DNA of 64,000 nt from NCBI GenBank assembly GCA_009667805.1, contig CM019063.1:404556959-404620958 (forward strand). Reading direction: 5' to 3'. Under the pieces are notes generated by a model. It had not been told where the DNA came from, did no database searches, and was given only the letters and a program-made list of their open reading frames with translations. Source of the stretch: Leptobrachium leishanense. Lineage: Eukaryota > Chordata > Amphibia > Anura > Megophryidae. The position numbers were made by a program, and so were the translations under genes. Positions 50,945-62,608 of this stretch are shown here, piece by piece. How positions within the stretch are numbered: position 1 is the stretch's first letter; every line of letters begins with the position of its first letter.

Positions 50945-51145
50945 CCCGACTATGGTGCCAGTGGACGGCCAGCCTAAATCTGTAGTAGTGAATGTAGAGC
51001 TCTCCCTGTATTTTGCCTGCTCCCTGGCTGATAAAGCCGTAAAATTTGTAGAGTTTTTGGTTAAAATAAGTGGTGGCTGCTCCTTGTAGCTTATTTGAAG
51101 CAATACAGGGTGACAACAGTGAGATCGCACATAAGTATTTAGATT
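50945..51145 (-). repeat. Dispersed repeat R, copy 3
   Basis: The reverse strand carries the cctgtattgcttcaaataagc and gagctctac blocks corresponding to copies at 415-645 and 53030-53300, with more divergence. Confidence 0.4.
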
Positions 51146-51464
51146 ATCCTTGTGGAAACCACTTATATTAAAAAGGATATGCTAATTTTCATTGTATTTC
51201 ACAGAAACATCATATATATGAATTTTTGGTAGTGAAGAGGCAACATTTTTCACTTTTCCAGTACTTGGGGTGTTTATAATAAAGTGCTCGTCCTTTGTTA
51301 TTATATGTATTATATTTGTTATATTTATGTATTAATCCTTTCCAATAATTACATTAAATGACTACATAATTCTTTCAAAGAAAATAGAAATTTTAAAATA
51401 ACATTATTCACTAATCACTTGCCTTACAATGAGAGAATGGTAAATTTAACTCTAAGAACTCTAT
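51146..51464. other. Intergenic AT-rich sequence
   Basis: No feature seen. Confidence 0.35.
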
Positions 51465-51645
51465 CAGGGTTATTCAGAGAGCGGTGAAAAGCAGGAGAAT
51501 GACTGGAGAATGAAAAATTCTAGGTCAAAATAGCCAAACCAGAATAATTCTCCCTTTCATCTCACTTTCCAAATCGGCTATTTTGACCTAGAATTTTTCA
51601 TTCTCCAGTCATTCTCCTGCTTTTCACGCTCTCTGAATAACCCTG
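51465..51645. mobile_element. Palindromic MITE, family M copy 3
   Basis: Ends CAGGGTTATTCAGAGAGCGG and its near-complement, with TA following. Arms of about 75 bp match almost perfectly (gcaggagaatgactggagaa against ttctccagtcattctcctgc), around a short centre. No coding capacity. Confidence 0.9.
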
Positions 51646-52284
51646 TATGTGATTAATATCTAGTCAATTGTAGATATGTTTTATCCTGTTAGTCATTTTA
51701 AATATGAAACTACTGTACACTATAGCGTTTCCTAATTTTTTTTTTGGGAGGGAGGCTCTTTGAGCCCTTAATATAGATATAAGCAAACGTGATTGCTCTG
51801 TAGTATTGTAGATTGGAACTAATATCTCTTACATTGTTTCCTTATTTATTTTTTAAGCATAAATACAAGTGTGCAATATATACATTTTCACATCTATATC
51901 ACTTTTGAGCTTATTCATTATATTTTAAATATAATTTAAAATTAGGTAAACGCTATGGAAGCATGACGGACGGAATACATTTACTTATTCTAAATGTATT
52001 TATTTATTTATTGAGCAAGACTGCCCTCTAGTGAGAAAATAATGAAAACGGGAACCAGAGATTATTTCAATTGGCAAATTATTTCAGTTTGTTCATTCAA
52101 ACCTCTTTGACACATCTCAGCTCACACCGTTCACTTTCTACAAGGATTTTAATATTTTGCTTAGCCATGTCATGATTTGACTGGGCTATACTTTTGTCTA
52201 TGTTTCCGAGCTACTGTTCCATTTACTGATGTTTAAAATTAATATTCCATGACTGAATTAAATGTAATCAATTTCAATGATAAT
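51646..52284. other. Intergenic AT-rich sequence
   Basis: No gene or named repeat seen. Confidence 0.35.
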
Positions 52285-52372
52285 TTTATTTATTTATAAA
52301 GGATTTTACCAGGAAGGATACATTGAGATTTCTCTGGTTTTCAAGTATGTCCTGGGTAATGTAGAGGAGCTT
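52285..52372 (-). mobile_element. SINE 3' tail, reverse strand
   Basis: On the - strand this ends in tatccttcctggtaaaatcc followed by tttataaataaataa, and has the tacttgaaaaccagagaaat block. It matches the tail of the SINE at 49437-49615, with the head missing. Confidence 0.65.
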
Positions 52373-52379
52373 TGAAAAA

Positions 52380-53029
52380 GGTAAAGCGATACAAAGCCTT
52401 GGACATAGCTATCAATGTAAACCGATATAATTCTGGATCTGAGTATAATAAATGAGAACAAATTTTAAAAAATGGGGTCACATTTATATCTCACAGGTAT
52501 AACTAAAAAAGAGGATTTTATTCTACTAGAATAGTCATTAACCCAATATAAATTCAATATTTTTGTAACATGAAAAATATGGGATTCGTAGATAACAATT
52601 AAATGTAGGATAGAATGGAAATTTCGCACTGAGATTGCTATTCTGAAAAATTAAAATAATAGAAATTTGCTCATTCTTGAATTTCTTTTTCATTCTTCAC
52701 AAAAATATTGCTGAGATGAAAGATTTTGATCTCTAGATGGTGTACTTTATATTGTACAATTTCACACAGGATCTGCATTATCAGCATACAGGCTGAAATA
52801 GCCTTTGTGTCAAATACAGTAAATTAGATAAATGTAGATAACAAAACTGGTCAGACATCCTGCTTATTGGGATTTGTAGTGATTATAATGAGATTATTAG
52901 CAATGCAGCTTCCACAAAATACTAACAGAATATAAAAATAATATCTGTACGTGTCATAATGCATATATATATATATAAAATACAGTACCACCTTGTATCT
53001 GTACTGTACTGTCATTTTCTGCAATTCTA
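52380..53029. other. Intergenic sequence
   Basis: AT-rich; a (TA)n run lies at about 52963-52977. No gene seen. Confidence 0.35.
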
Positions 53030-53300
53030 ACCACTGGATCTTATCCCTGGCTGATCATAGTAATGAGTGACCCCAGAGCTCTCCCTGTATTCTGCCCTCT
53101 TCCTTGCTGTTTTTTTTCTGCAACTATAAAGTTTGATGAACATTTTGTTACAGTGAAGATGGGATCTGCTTCTTGTAGCTTCTTTACAGTAATACAGGTT
53201 GACAGGAATGACATAGAGAATTTTGTTTCTCCCCAGGGCATTGAGCACACTTATCTTGCTTTAAAACCATTTGCAAGTTGGCTTTTATATGCTAATTATT
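53030..53300 (-). repeat. Dispersed repeat R, copy 2
   Basis: On the - strand this aligns with 415-645 over aagtgtgctc, ctggggagaaacaaaattct, cctgtattactgtaaagaag and cagggagagctc blocks. Overlapping 69- and 73-codon frames have no convincing gene features. Confidence 0.5.
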
Positions 53301-53984
53301 GCATATAATTGTATTATGATGCAAAATCGAGTTTAAATGTCTTTGGTAGGGTAAGGGTTAGAATGCAAGCTCACAACATCAAGGCAAATACTTTGAGCTT
53401 AACACTGCTTTCTTATGTGTTTTACCCACTAAATAAAAAGCACTTTATGAATTAAGATTGTCATGAATTTCTTGATGTTTTCCTTGTTAAATGATATGAT
53501 ATAAGCCGAATTTGCACATCTCAAGCTTTCCACAACCAGCCACATATTTAAATAACTCTTCTTGGCTTTAGCTGTGATAGCATATAAGACTGTGAAAAAA
53601 ATAAGAGATAACAGTGACCCCTGGCAAACGGCGTCTCCCTAATGGACAGTAGATTTTTCGTTATTGTGCACTTTGACTGGTTTTATTTCTTGACTACAGG
53701 CGACTTAACACCTCATACTGCTGTTATCTTGGACTGTATTTCCCACGATGCTCGGCGACACTGAAATGGCCAAAGGTTAGCCATTTTGAATCCGTTCTTC
53801 TGATATATAAAAGTTAATAGTCTGTTTAGTAATTCATTCTTTAATCCTTAACGTTTATTTATATGCTTATATTATACATAAAAATTTAGTTAGTTCAGTA
53901 ACATTAGGGTAAACTACAAAGTATGAAATCCATCCAAACAACAAATCCTCAATCTCAAGTGCGCTTCAGCATATCCTACACCTA
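53301..53984. other. Intergenic sequence
   Basis: No gene. 53725-53790 holds a worn copy of the small tgtatttcccacgatgctcgg repeat. Confidence 0.35.
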
Positions 53985-54166
53985 CAGGTCTATTCAAAGA
54001 AAGGTGAGACTCAGAAGAATGACTGGAGAAGTGAAAATTCTAGGTCAAAATAGCCAAACCAGAAAAATTCTCCCATTTATCTCACTTTCCAAATCGGCTA
54101 TTTGGTCTAGATTTTTCTCTTCTCCTGCCAATTTTCCTGAGTTTCACCTTTCTCTGGATAACCCTG
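53985..54166. mobile_element. Palindromic MITE, family M copy 4
   Basis: Left end CAGGTCTATTCAAAGAAAGG after TA (53983-53984); right end ctctggataaccctg. Arms and centre match the other copies. Confidence 0.82.
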
Positions 54167-55225
54167 CTAGTTTACGTGTGTCGCCTGCACAATATATGAC
54201 CCATGCATGTATGTGCACAGGTGCTTCAACGTAGCGATTTTAGTACATCCCAAAGTGAACGGTGCATTTGAAAGGTGAGGTTTAGTCCTGTAATAAGCAG
54301 CACAATTTACTCTTACACCTGTGTATTTGTGACCTCGCAGCCCGCCAGAACAATCAAGGGTCATTGATTACAACCTTTTCATTAGAGGAGCATCACCTTA
54401 AGATGTTCTAATGAATCATGGCTGACATCCTCATTTGTTCCTGCAGAGCAGTAGAGGACTCCTGTCTGCCTCATCAGTGTATTAGGACATTACATTGACT
54501 TGTACGCAATCTATCAACCTGTCTATAGGGAACACTACTATAATTCATTATTCTTTCTCAGCAGTCCTCAAAATATTTGCAGCAGAGAAATCATAGCTAC
54601 TATGGCTCTATTAAGTCAGATACTGAGCCTCTGCTGTACAATGCCATTCTAAAATACTGCTGCTACCCATGGATTAAGGAGTATATGACCAAGATAGGGT
54701 TAGCTCTGCTGCATAGCAGTCTTGTTTACCTACCTGCAGTTTAACTCTTTCGCTGCTGAGCTGTTTGTTTCAGCATAAAATGGTCAGAATGAGTTCAGCA
54801 CCCCGTACACCGCAGCAACATTATTTTGTTCATAATTTTAAAACGCTGTTTGAAGACTTGTTTTATCGTAGAACCCAGGGAAATTATATAGTGTTTTTTT
54901 TGCAGAACACTCAGCCGCTTCAACGTATTTCATCACTATATGTATATGTCATGTCGCTTCAGAATGAAATAACATAAAATGTCAAAATAGACAAAATTCC
55001 ATTTAGATTTCAATCAATCATTTGCAGTGTGTAAAAATATTTAGCTGCCTTTTATCAACCAAATCTTTTAGTTATACTGTATATGCTATAGGTTCTTTTT
55101 TTTTTTAATGAAATCAGAAATGGAGAATCTGTTTTTTTTTAAAGGAAACAAGCAGTCCAACCAAATTCGATATAACTTTATTTTTCACTATTTTGGTGCA
55201 TTGGGTATTATGAATAATATGACTA
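54167..55225. other. Intergenic sequence
   Basis: No gene. Near 54740-54990 some words (ctgctgagctgtttgtttcagc, acgctgtttgaag) echo the family P interior, so this may be a P remnant without ends. Confidence 0.35.
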
Positions 55226-55844
55226 AAAGGGTTATTCAAAGAAAGGTGTAATTCAGGAGAACTGGCAGGAGAAGAGAACAATCTAGACAAAGTAGCTGAT
55301 TTGGAATGTGAGGTAAGTGGGAGCATTTTTCTGATTTGACTATTTTGACCTAAGGCTAGGGTCAGACGAGCGCGTTTTCTACGGACTGTGCGCCCGTGCA
55401 GTACAGACGCACTTTTTGACGGAAGACGCAGTAGTGGCCACACAGTCCGTTTTTGTGACTGACGTTATTTTTGATGGATGTAGGAGGGAAAATAAATTAA
55501 AATGAAAAGCATTTTGTGCGTCAAAAATGCCGGACGTATAAATGCATTCCGCCTGACCACGTTCCATCACTCACACACAAAGCTATACGGACGCAGTGCA
55601 CTCCGTTCTAGCGGTTTTATGTTATTGCTAACTTGCGTCCGTTTGCCACGTCCGTTGTGCATCCGCACTTCCGTGTGGACGTACTTCATGTGTGGGGCTT
55701 CATCGGTCACAATTCTCTGCTACCACGGACGTACTAATGTGCTGCGGCAACACGGACGTGATTACTGCGCTCGTCTGACCCCAGCCTAAAATTTTCACTT
55801 CCCCAGTCATTCTCCTGAGTTTCACCTTTCTTTGAATAGACCTG
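55226..55844. mobile_element. Palindromic MITE, family M copy 5 (interrupted)
   Basis: The left half (gggttattcaaagaaaggtg to ttttgacc at 55350) and the right half (aattttcacttccccagtca to gaatagacctg at 55844) join into a family M copy once the Harbinger-like MITE 55354-55786 and one TAA are removed. Confidence 0.85.
55354..55786. mobile_element. Harbinger-like MITE, family H copy, nested
   Basis: Ends GGCTAGGGTCAGACGAGCG and CGCTCGTCTGACCCCAGCC, with TAA on both sides (55351-55353 and 55787-55789). 433 bp, CpG-rich, non-coding. The site before insertion is predicted by the intact family M copies, which confirms the 3-bp TAA duplication. Confidence 0.92.
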
Positions 55845-55847
55845 TAT

Positions 55848-56200
55848 GTATAAAACACTGTATTTGCTCCCAATGTGAAAAATGATAAGGTAAGTAATAG
55901 TAGTGGCATTGTTGGCTTTATAAGTAAAAGGGGACAATACCACTGCCTTTATAAAGAAAAAAAAAATTTCTCAATTTTTACATGTTCATGTTTGGTATCA
56001 TTGGAAAGGCCTGATTCTGATCTGTCCAGTGACATCTCACTTCACCTTGTGGGGTGAAAAAATTAAGATACAGAAGTCCAAACTCTATGAAGCTGCTTCT
56101 GCTATTGGTTAGATTCCCCTTTTGTGAAATGCTAATATATGTTGCCATTGGAATAATGACGATCTTTATCAGTGTTTGCAACTTTGGCAAACACCAGCAT
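55848..56200 (+). repeat. Dispersed repeat with ggtatcattggaaaggcc module
   Basis: Shares with 38880-39240 the run tgtataaaacactgtatttgctccc and a cattggaaaggcctgattctg / ccagtgacatctcacttcacc block. The reverse-strand counterpart is at 7970-8400. Confidence 0.5.
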
Positions 56201-57528
56201 TCTCTGAATAATCCCCAAAATAATTCTAAACCCAGACATCAAAAATAACAGTAACGCAACTCCAAACTGTAAATGTCACTTATGTAACTAACATAATTTT
56301 AAATTGCATTCCTTTATATATTAACTCAAAATATGAACTTCAACCCTGAAACCTAAACATTACAAACAGCTGACATTAACAACTTCTGTCCTTAAATGTA
56401 TAAAGTTTCTTGATCGTTAAATACTGCCTGTGAACTGTTGTTGACACTTCTATCTGTCGGCTAATTTTCAAGTTGAACTTTGAGGTTTTTTTATGTACTG
56501 TATGCAATACATCACAATGAAACCATTTTTATCTCTTATGGCATGTAAATTGTTTTGTACAAAAAATATAATCTATTGTAACATAAAACCTCAATTACAT
56601 AATCATGTTATAATACCATTAAAGCAAGTAAAATGTATCCTCTGGAAAATAAGTAATCAGATCTCTCTAATTTGTATGAAAAAGCATTCAAAGGATACAT
56701 TATTTCCAGAAGTCGTTTAAAATACTCAAAACTAGAAGCTGCGGTCTTTTGTTCTCTAAAAATGTTCTCACAAATCGGGTTAAAACTGTGACAATAACTG
56801 TATTGACCTTAGGTAAAAGTGAGGATTGTTCTTGCTGTTAAAATTAAACATGCCTCCTTATCAGGTGCGAATGGACAGGAATTCTCTATTTCCATTTACA
56901 CCTGATGAAAAACCATGTCTGATCCTATAAGCTAACTTTTTTTGCATCTACTCTTTTGTTAGTGTTATCCAATGACACTTAGCTAGTCTTTTTTGTTCCA
57001 ATCAATATTCTTTTTTTTTTCCTTTATACCCTTGTTACATATTTGCCCTTTCAATCAGTAGTTGCTGTCAGAAACATATCATACAGTAACAAAAATTCAG
57101 ATGTGTATAATTCCTAAAACATAAAAAAATAAAAAGGAAATAAAATGGAGCTGCCGGAGTTATCTCTTTTATTATATTTTATAACAAGAACAATACAAAA
57201 AGACAAGTATAGCGATACCGTAATATAACCAAATTGTTATCAAGTATTTGGATACTTTTGGTCTTAATAATAGGAATAAAAGTTTAGAATTGCTCATACA
57301 ATATATGCAAGGTATGGTTAGTTTGAGGTTTAAGCTAAAATATAAGTATATAATGATGTTTTGATGCTTTTTTCAATATGTAATGTAAGATTTCATCATA
57401 GATTATGCTATTATTTAAAATAAGAACCATAGGTAGATATTTTATATGGTCTATAAAAGTATACAGTGCTACAGAACTTGTTGGTGCTTTATAAATGCTT
57501 GTAACTGTATATCATTTGGAACACATAG
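56201..57528. other. Intergenic and probable 3' UTR of the - strand gene
   Basis: No repeat with ends. On the - strand an AATAAA lies at 57173-57168, about 360 bp past the stop codon, and is a reasonable polyadenylation signal. The word gttggtgctttataaatgct at about 57481 matches the SINE/LINE tail word at 33194. Confidence 0.4.
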
Positions 57529-58131
57529 CTATTGTCCTTTTCCAGCTGGAGCTATCCAATTGTATTCTGCTTGAACCAACACAAAGCTGTTTTCCCTAAT
57601 CTTTTTAAAATGCATCATTTCCCCATTCTCCTGTAACATAATGACACTGTTGTCTGGTTCACTGAAGGACACTTCTGTCCTCTTATGGCAATACTGAGCA
57701 TGAATGCAGCGCAGGACAGCAGCAAGGGCCATGCCCACGACTGCTGAGCATCCTAAAAGGATGCCCAGCTGAGTTATGGCAACTTGCAAACCTCTGCTCT
57801 TATTTTTCTCTTCTTTGCCAGGGACAACAGCTGCATTGACTGAGCTGGTGATCCACGGAGATGTTCCCACTGCTTTAATCCCAACATTATTATCAGAAGC
57901 TGCATCCTCTGAGTGGTGCAAGAAGTTTGCAGAGATGTCTTCAGTGGCCTCATACTTTTCACTTTGTGTAGAGGAAGGTGAAACGGTACTCGCTTGATTG
58001 TCCTCCAGCCGGCTCATTGGTGGGTTCTTAGATGTTTCCACAATCGTTATAAGTGAGGGAGTAGACCATGTGTAAATATCGGGAGAGACAGTTGATAGAA
58101 GTGGAGATGTTCTACCTCTTGTAGAAACATC
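57529..58131 (-). CDS. REELD1: REELD1-like terminal exon (membrane anchor and tail)
   Basis: After a pyrimidine-rich acceptor (AG at 58133-58132) the - strand reads 200 codons from DVSTRGRTSPLLSTVSPDIY to a stop at 57529-57531. The first half is Ser/Thr/Pro-rich and would be an extracellular stalk. A hydrophobic helix near exon residues 115-140 (ITQLGILLGCSAVVGMALAA) is followed by Arg-Cys-His and a cytosolic tail ending IRENSFVLVQAEYNWIAPAG. This fits a type I single-pass protein. REELD1 (a reeler-domain protein) lies beside SLC10A7 in mammals as I recall, and has this layout. The reeler domain itself is outside the window, so the name rests on position and layout. Confidence 0.75.
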   Translation of the reverse strand, partial: DVSTRGRTSPLLSTVSPDIYTWSTPSLITIVETSKNPPMSRLEDNQASTVSPSSTQSEKYEATEDISANFLHHSEDAASDNNVGIKAVGTSPWITSSVNAAVVPGKEEKNKSRGLQVAITQLGILLGCSAVVGMALAAVLRCIHAQYCHKRTEVSFSEPDNSVIMLQENGEMMHFKKIRENSFVLVQAEYNWIAPAGKGQ

Positions 58132-59332
58132 CTTAAGAGGTGAAAAAGAAAATGTTCAGTGCAGAACTATATCATTGCTTCTATAAAATATTAAGTATTT
58201 TATTACAATTTTGTGAACAACTGTAGCATTCTTTCAAAACAATCTTAAAATGGATGGCTAATATCTTCTTTACCTCTCAATCCCAAACATTTTTCTAAAT
58301 TCCTTTTACCCACGATTCACTATTCCTTGACCTATCAGGTTAGGAACATATAATTAAAAGTAACCATAACGATACACTACCATACCGAAATTACTTATTC
58401 TTGGCCCCTTTCCGTAGCTACACCTAATAATTCAAGTCCCAAATTTTATTTCATTACAAAGTCTGATAATATAAATTTGTGGAGACCAGTGGTTTTTAAC
58501 ACACTCTTTTTTTAAATTATTGTTTAAAAATAGTGAAACGTGTAATACTAAACTCAAGAGTAATTAGCAAGGGGGAAGTATATGCAAAATAGAGGATATA
58601 TAAACCCAATAAGACATGGGATTACAAAGGATGCAGGTCACAAAGGGATTTATCAATGACTAAAGTTATCAAAAGCGAAAATGGTAGATTAATGAGAGAT
58701 CATGATCAGAGGTACATGGACCATAAGACAATGGCTGACAATCATTACAGATGTGACTTGATTGTGCACTGAAGGAGTCGGAGATACTCAAAAAATAATG
58801 TATTGTATGATCCAGAGACATTTCGGGGATCAGCACTGTTTGTTTTACAGTGCAAAGTGTCAAAGAACAATGCGTTAAAAAAGTTTATTCTTTAACATAT
58901 TCAGCAGTAGCTGAATTGGACAACTTGGGCTGAAATAGAATATATTTTTCCATAGCTAGGTTAGGGTTAGAAATTAGGGTTTGGGTTGGAAGATAGGGCT
59001 AAATTACTGTTTGTGCTTGTTTTAGGGTTAGAGTTATGGTTATGATTACATTTCTGGCTAGGGATAACCTAAATGCTAACCCTAACATTCTATTTTTAGG
59101 CAACAGGTGCGGCCCCTTCTTTTTGACCCTAAAATAAGCATAAACAGCAACCTAACCCTAGACCTCAGATTAAATCAAAATTTTGTTGAGTTATTTTGAA
59201 TTGAGATAAAGATGAATACGTTTTGGCTATAAAATGCTTAAACTATTTGCCAAAGGTTTTGTAAAATTCTAAACGTTGATATTGAACAATGATCATTTTG
59301 CTAAAGTGGATCTCTGTCAGACCTATTGTCTA
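58132..59332. other. Intron of the - strand gene
   Basis: 58956-59163 carries inverted telomere-like words (see the separate entry). The rest shows no exon or named repeat. Confidence 0.4.
58956..59163. repeat. Inverted telomere-like repeat
   Basis: Left side: aggttagggttag, ttagggtttgggttgg, tttagggttagagtta. Right side: ctaaccctaacattc and cctaaccctagac. The outer words face each other as an inverted repeat, with degenerate TTAGGG between. Confidence 0.65.
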
Positions 59333-59524
59333 TGAGGGTTATTCAGAGAGCATGAAAAGCAGGAGAATGACTGGAGAATGAAAAATTCTAGGTCAAAATA
59401 GCCGATTTGGAAAGTGAGATGAAAGGGAGAATTTTTCTGGTTTGGCTATTTTGACCTAGAATTTTTCATTCTCCAGTCATTCTCCAGTCGTTCTCCTGAT
59501 TTTCACGCTCTTTGAATAACCCTG
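59333..59524. mobile_element. Palindromic MITE, family M copy 6
   Basis: Preceded by TA (59331-59332) and followed by TA (59525-59526). Arms of about 80 bp (gaaaagcaggagaatgactg and ccagtcattctcctgatttt) are near-perfect complements; a 10-bp duplication (ctccagtcatt/ctccagtcgtt) lies in the right arm. Confidence 0.88.
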
Positions 59525-61573
59525 TATGTCTCAACATTGCATTCCATTTTACATATGGTTTACAATTGAAATTCTTCAAGTGTAATGAAAATGTGAAGGA
59601 GATCTTATGGTCTTCTCCTTCTTCCATTCTGTTTACAACAGAATATACAGACTTCTCCCAAACTGAAATTATACATTTTTTTCCCATAACAGAACTATAC
59701 CAGTTGTAGCCACAGGGCCTGTCATTCTTCCTTTTACTTAATAGGTAGTTTCTTAAAACATTGAACTAATAAAAATAGACCATCCCATTTCCCACAGTGT
59801 GTAAAGAAAGACATAAAAAGGGTGCTGCCATTCTGGTACAATATGTGTTCTGTCCCTTTAATAAATTCATCCATTCATCAATTCATCCATCTTGCAAGTG
59901 TTATATCTATTGATTTAGAAGATATGGTTGGTGAATATTCTGCCCAACTCTTCCCTAAAGGTATCCTATGGGCTGTTAAATACATTTGTCTGCTTGAAAG
60001 AGTAATCCAGATCATTGAGGGAATACATTAACTCGACAAAATCTGAATTATCTGGGGGTCCATTTAGAGTCTACAAGCGAGGAAATGAGGAGTGTCTTGT
60101 GTTGTCATAGCTGAGAAGTCACATAGCCAAAAAAATCTGAGTGGATTTTCAGAATACACCCCTAGATTGCTACGCAAAATGTTATTATTGAATTTTTATC
60201 ATTGATTTTAACATTAAGATCAAATTATTTGTTATTTTTTAAAATGCAGCTCTTCAAAGAAGCGAATTGTCTATCACCACCATAGTATATACAATTTATT
60301 TAAAAAAAATTATAAAAGGAAATAACAACATGTCCCAAAGAATCTGTGATGTATTCCTTCAACATCCCAGAAAAGTCTATTTCCAAAATAGCAAACAAAT
60401 CAAATGAAAGCATCACATCCTATTTCAACAGATTAACACCCAGGTAAGTGTAAATGCATGTGGCACATCACAGAGCTACCAAAGAAAGACACACACGTAG
60501 GAGATTCTCACCATCAACAAAAGAAACGTATCAATTATCACAAAATACCAAAAGGTCTTCATAAGGTCACATTTTGTGGTTTATTGTATGCACCAGGCAC
60601 ACGTAACAAACCAGTTAATGAAATATGTAAACTATTAATTGATGGAAGATTAAAAAAGAATTAAAATTCCAAAAAGATATGAAAGATTTGTTTAACTGAT
60701 TAAACTGGAAAAAAGACATGGTTATCAAGAAACTATGGAAGCTACTGTATATTGCTTGCAAATGTATGGATGTTTCACCCTCCTGCCATTCGATCAAATC
60801 TTTTGTTTAGAGTTCTGTGCCAATAGCATGATTCTCTAAGGAATAGTTAAGATGTCTTGATGTTCCCCCTGCTGGCCAATCAGAGCATGGCGCTATGCCA
60901 GAAATGAAGTCTGGCTAAGCCCTGCTCAGACATGTACCACATGCACAAGGCCAGTTATTTAGGACAAGTCAGGTTTGGGAGGGAGTAGAGTAGAGAAGAC
61001 CTGGAAAGTTAAAGTACGACAACGCCGTCATCACAAGGGCTGTGACACAGATGTTATATCATATTAAGACATTACTTATATCACTGATCTTTAGGATAAA
61101 GTGTTTGTGGCTTAATGGGATATTAAATGAAAAGTAGTTTTCTGAAAAACTTTCTGTGCATTTTTCTCAGACAGGATGAACCAAGGTCCTTTTGTTTTAT
61201 TGATTACCTGATCTGCTAACTAATAAAATTATATCTTTTTGCCTGATGTCATGGCCCTGTAGACAGTAGAATAACAAGTCTGAACCGGCATATGCTAACA
61301 GTTGTCAGGAACTTGTGACCTTTCCTACGATTGGTTTTTAGACCAAAAGCCAATGGAAATAGCTAGTGGTGTCTGTGCTGAAAGAAGTCCCGATCTTCCT
61401 TCCCTGGAACCTTGCATGATGCTAAAGCAACCCAATGACCTTTATGGCTCCAGCCTCCCACTTATTCCAGGTTCTGGGCTCTTGGTCACCAGCATTCATC
61501 CATGGGCCAGCTATGGAAGACAACACACAAACACACCTCCTAAAAATCATTGGCATACAGAGTCACACACACA
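59525..61573. other. Intron of the - strand gene
   Basis: No exon or intact element was recognised. AT-rich. Confidence 0.35.
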
Positions 61574-61578
61574 GATAC

Positions 61579-62357
61579 TGTCACGTTCCCACATTCCAAC
61601 CCTGTCTCCCTGCCCTCTGTATTCCTTATGTCTGTGTTTCCCTGTGCTGCTTTCCCTGACATGCAACTCAGGGGTTAAGTTTATTGCTCGTTGAGCTTCT
61701 GCTGGTGATATGGGCTGATTACTCACCTATTTAAAGCCATGGGCCCATATCACCATGCTCTTGCATCCTGGTTCACTTCAGCTACAGATTTGTTCCTGAG
61801 AGCTCCCTGTTATTCCGTCCTAGTTTTATTTCAGTGTTTCCCCCTTGTCTGAGTGTTAGGTTCTGATAGACTTCCTGGTATTGACCCTCTGGCCTGGCTG
61901 ACGGATTTTCTCTGGTGCTATATCCCCGCTTTGGCTCAAGGTATACATTTTGGTTTTGACTCCTGGCTTATTCATTGACCACTCTTCTGGACATCCCTAG
62001 CGGTTCTGTGCTTATTGTATTATATGTTGTGTATCCCTGTAGACCACGGCTTTTGTATATTGAAGTCCTTCCCTGCAAGTTGTTGAGTATAACTCCTTCA
62101 GGTGTCTGTGTTTTCCCCAGGACTCTGCACGACTGCAAGGTAACCTTTTTCTATTAGTGCAGATTCGGCCACTCTAAGGACCGATCTATCAGTTTAGGGC
62201 TCCTTCGGTATAGCCGTGCAGAGGTCCCCAGTGTCTCCTGTGGTTTATTTCCTTATCCTGATTGTTGTGTCACGCATCTCTGCGTATAGCGGCTTTTCCT
62301 CTTACCTGGGCCCTACTTGGCGCATGCCAGGTACCGCCATTGTGGCTGATCGTGACA
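61579..62357 (+). mobile_element. Solo LTR of an LTR retrotransposon
   Basis: The 779-bp sequence begins TGTCACGTTCCC and ends GATCGTGACA, with TG..CA termini. Both flanks carry the 5-bp duplication GATAC (61574-61578 and 62358-62362). A TATA-like ctatttaaagcc lies at about 61728, a plausible promoter position. There is no gag, pol or second LTR, so the element was reduced to one LTR by recombination. The pyrimidine-rich body fits a Ty3/Gypsy-like LTR; the class is inferred. + orientation is inferred from the TATA-like word. Confidence 0.85.
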
Positions 62358-62550
62358 GATACACTCCACCATTCCCATATGTCTGTCTATCAAGAAAGCT
62401 TTGTGAGGCTAGGTAAATAAAATGTTCGGGGATTTTTGCAGTGAGGTGTGATATTTGAGTTTAAGACTGAATATATTGCTTATTTTTGGTAACGGATCAT
62501 CTGTACTGTATGTATAAGTGCTATAAATGTAAGATATTTCTCACTCTTAC

Positions 62551-62608
62551 CTCAATTCTTTCTTCACATGAAAGACACATGGTTTCCCTGTTTGGTTCAG
62601 TTGTGTTT
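62551..62608 (-). CDS. REELD1: REELD1-like internal exon
   Basis: A 58-bp exon on the - strand. The acceptor is ttttcttttgcaacag (AG at 62610-62609) and the donor is GTAAGAG (from 62550 down). It starts with one base that completes a Pro codon from the exon at 63770. It then encodes NTTEPNRETMCLSCEERIE, ending on a whole codon that joins the exon at 58131. NTT is an N-glycosylation sequon, and the two Cys form a CLSC pair. The phase agreement on both sides is the main support. Its short length means it would be missed by ORF-based methods. Confidence 0.8.
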
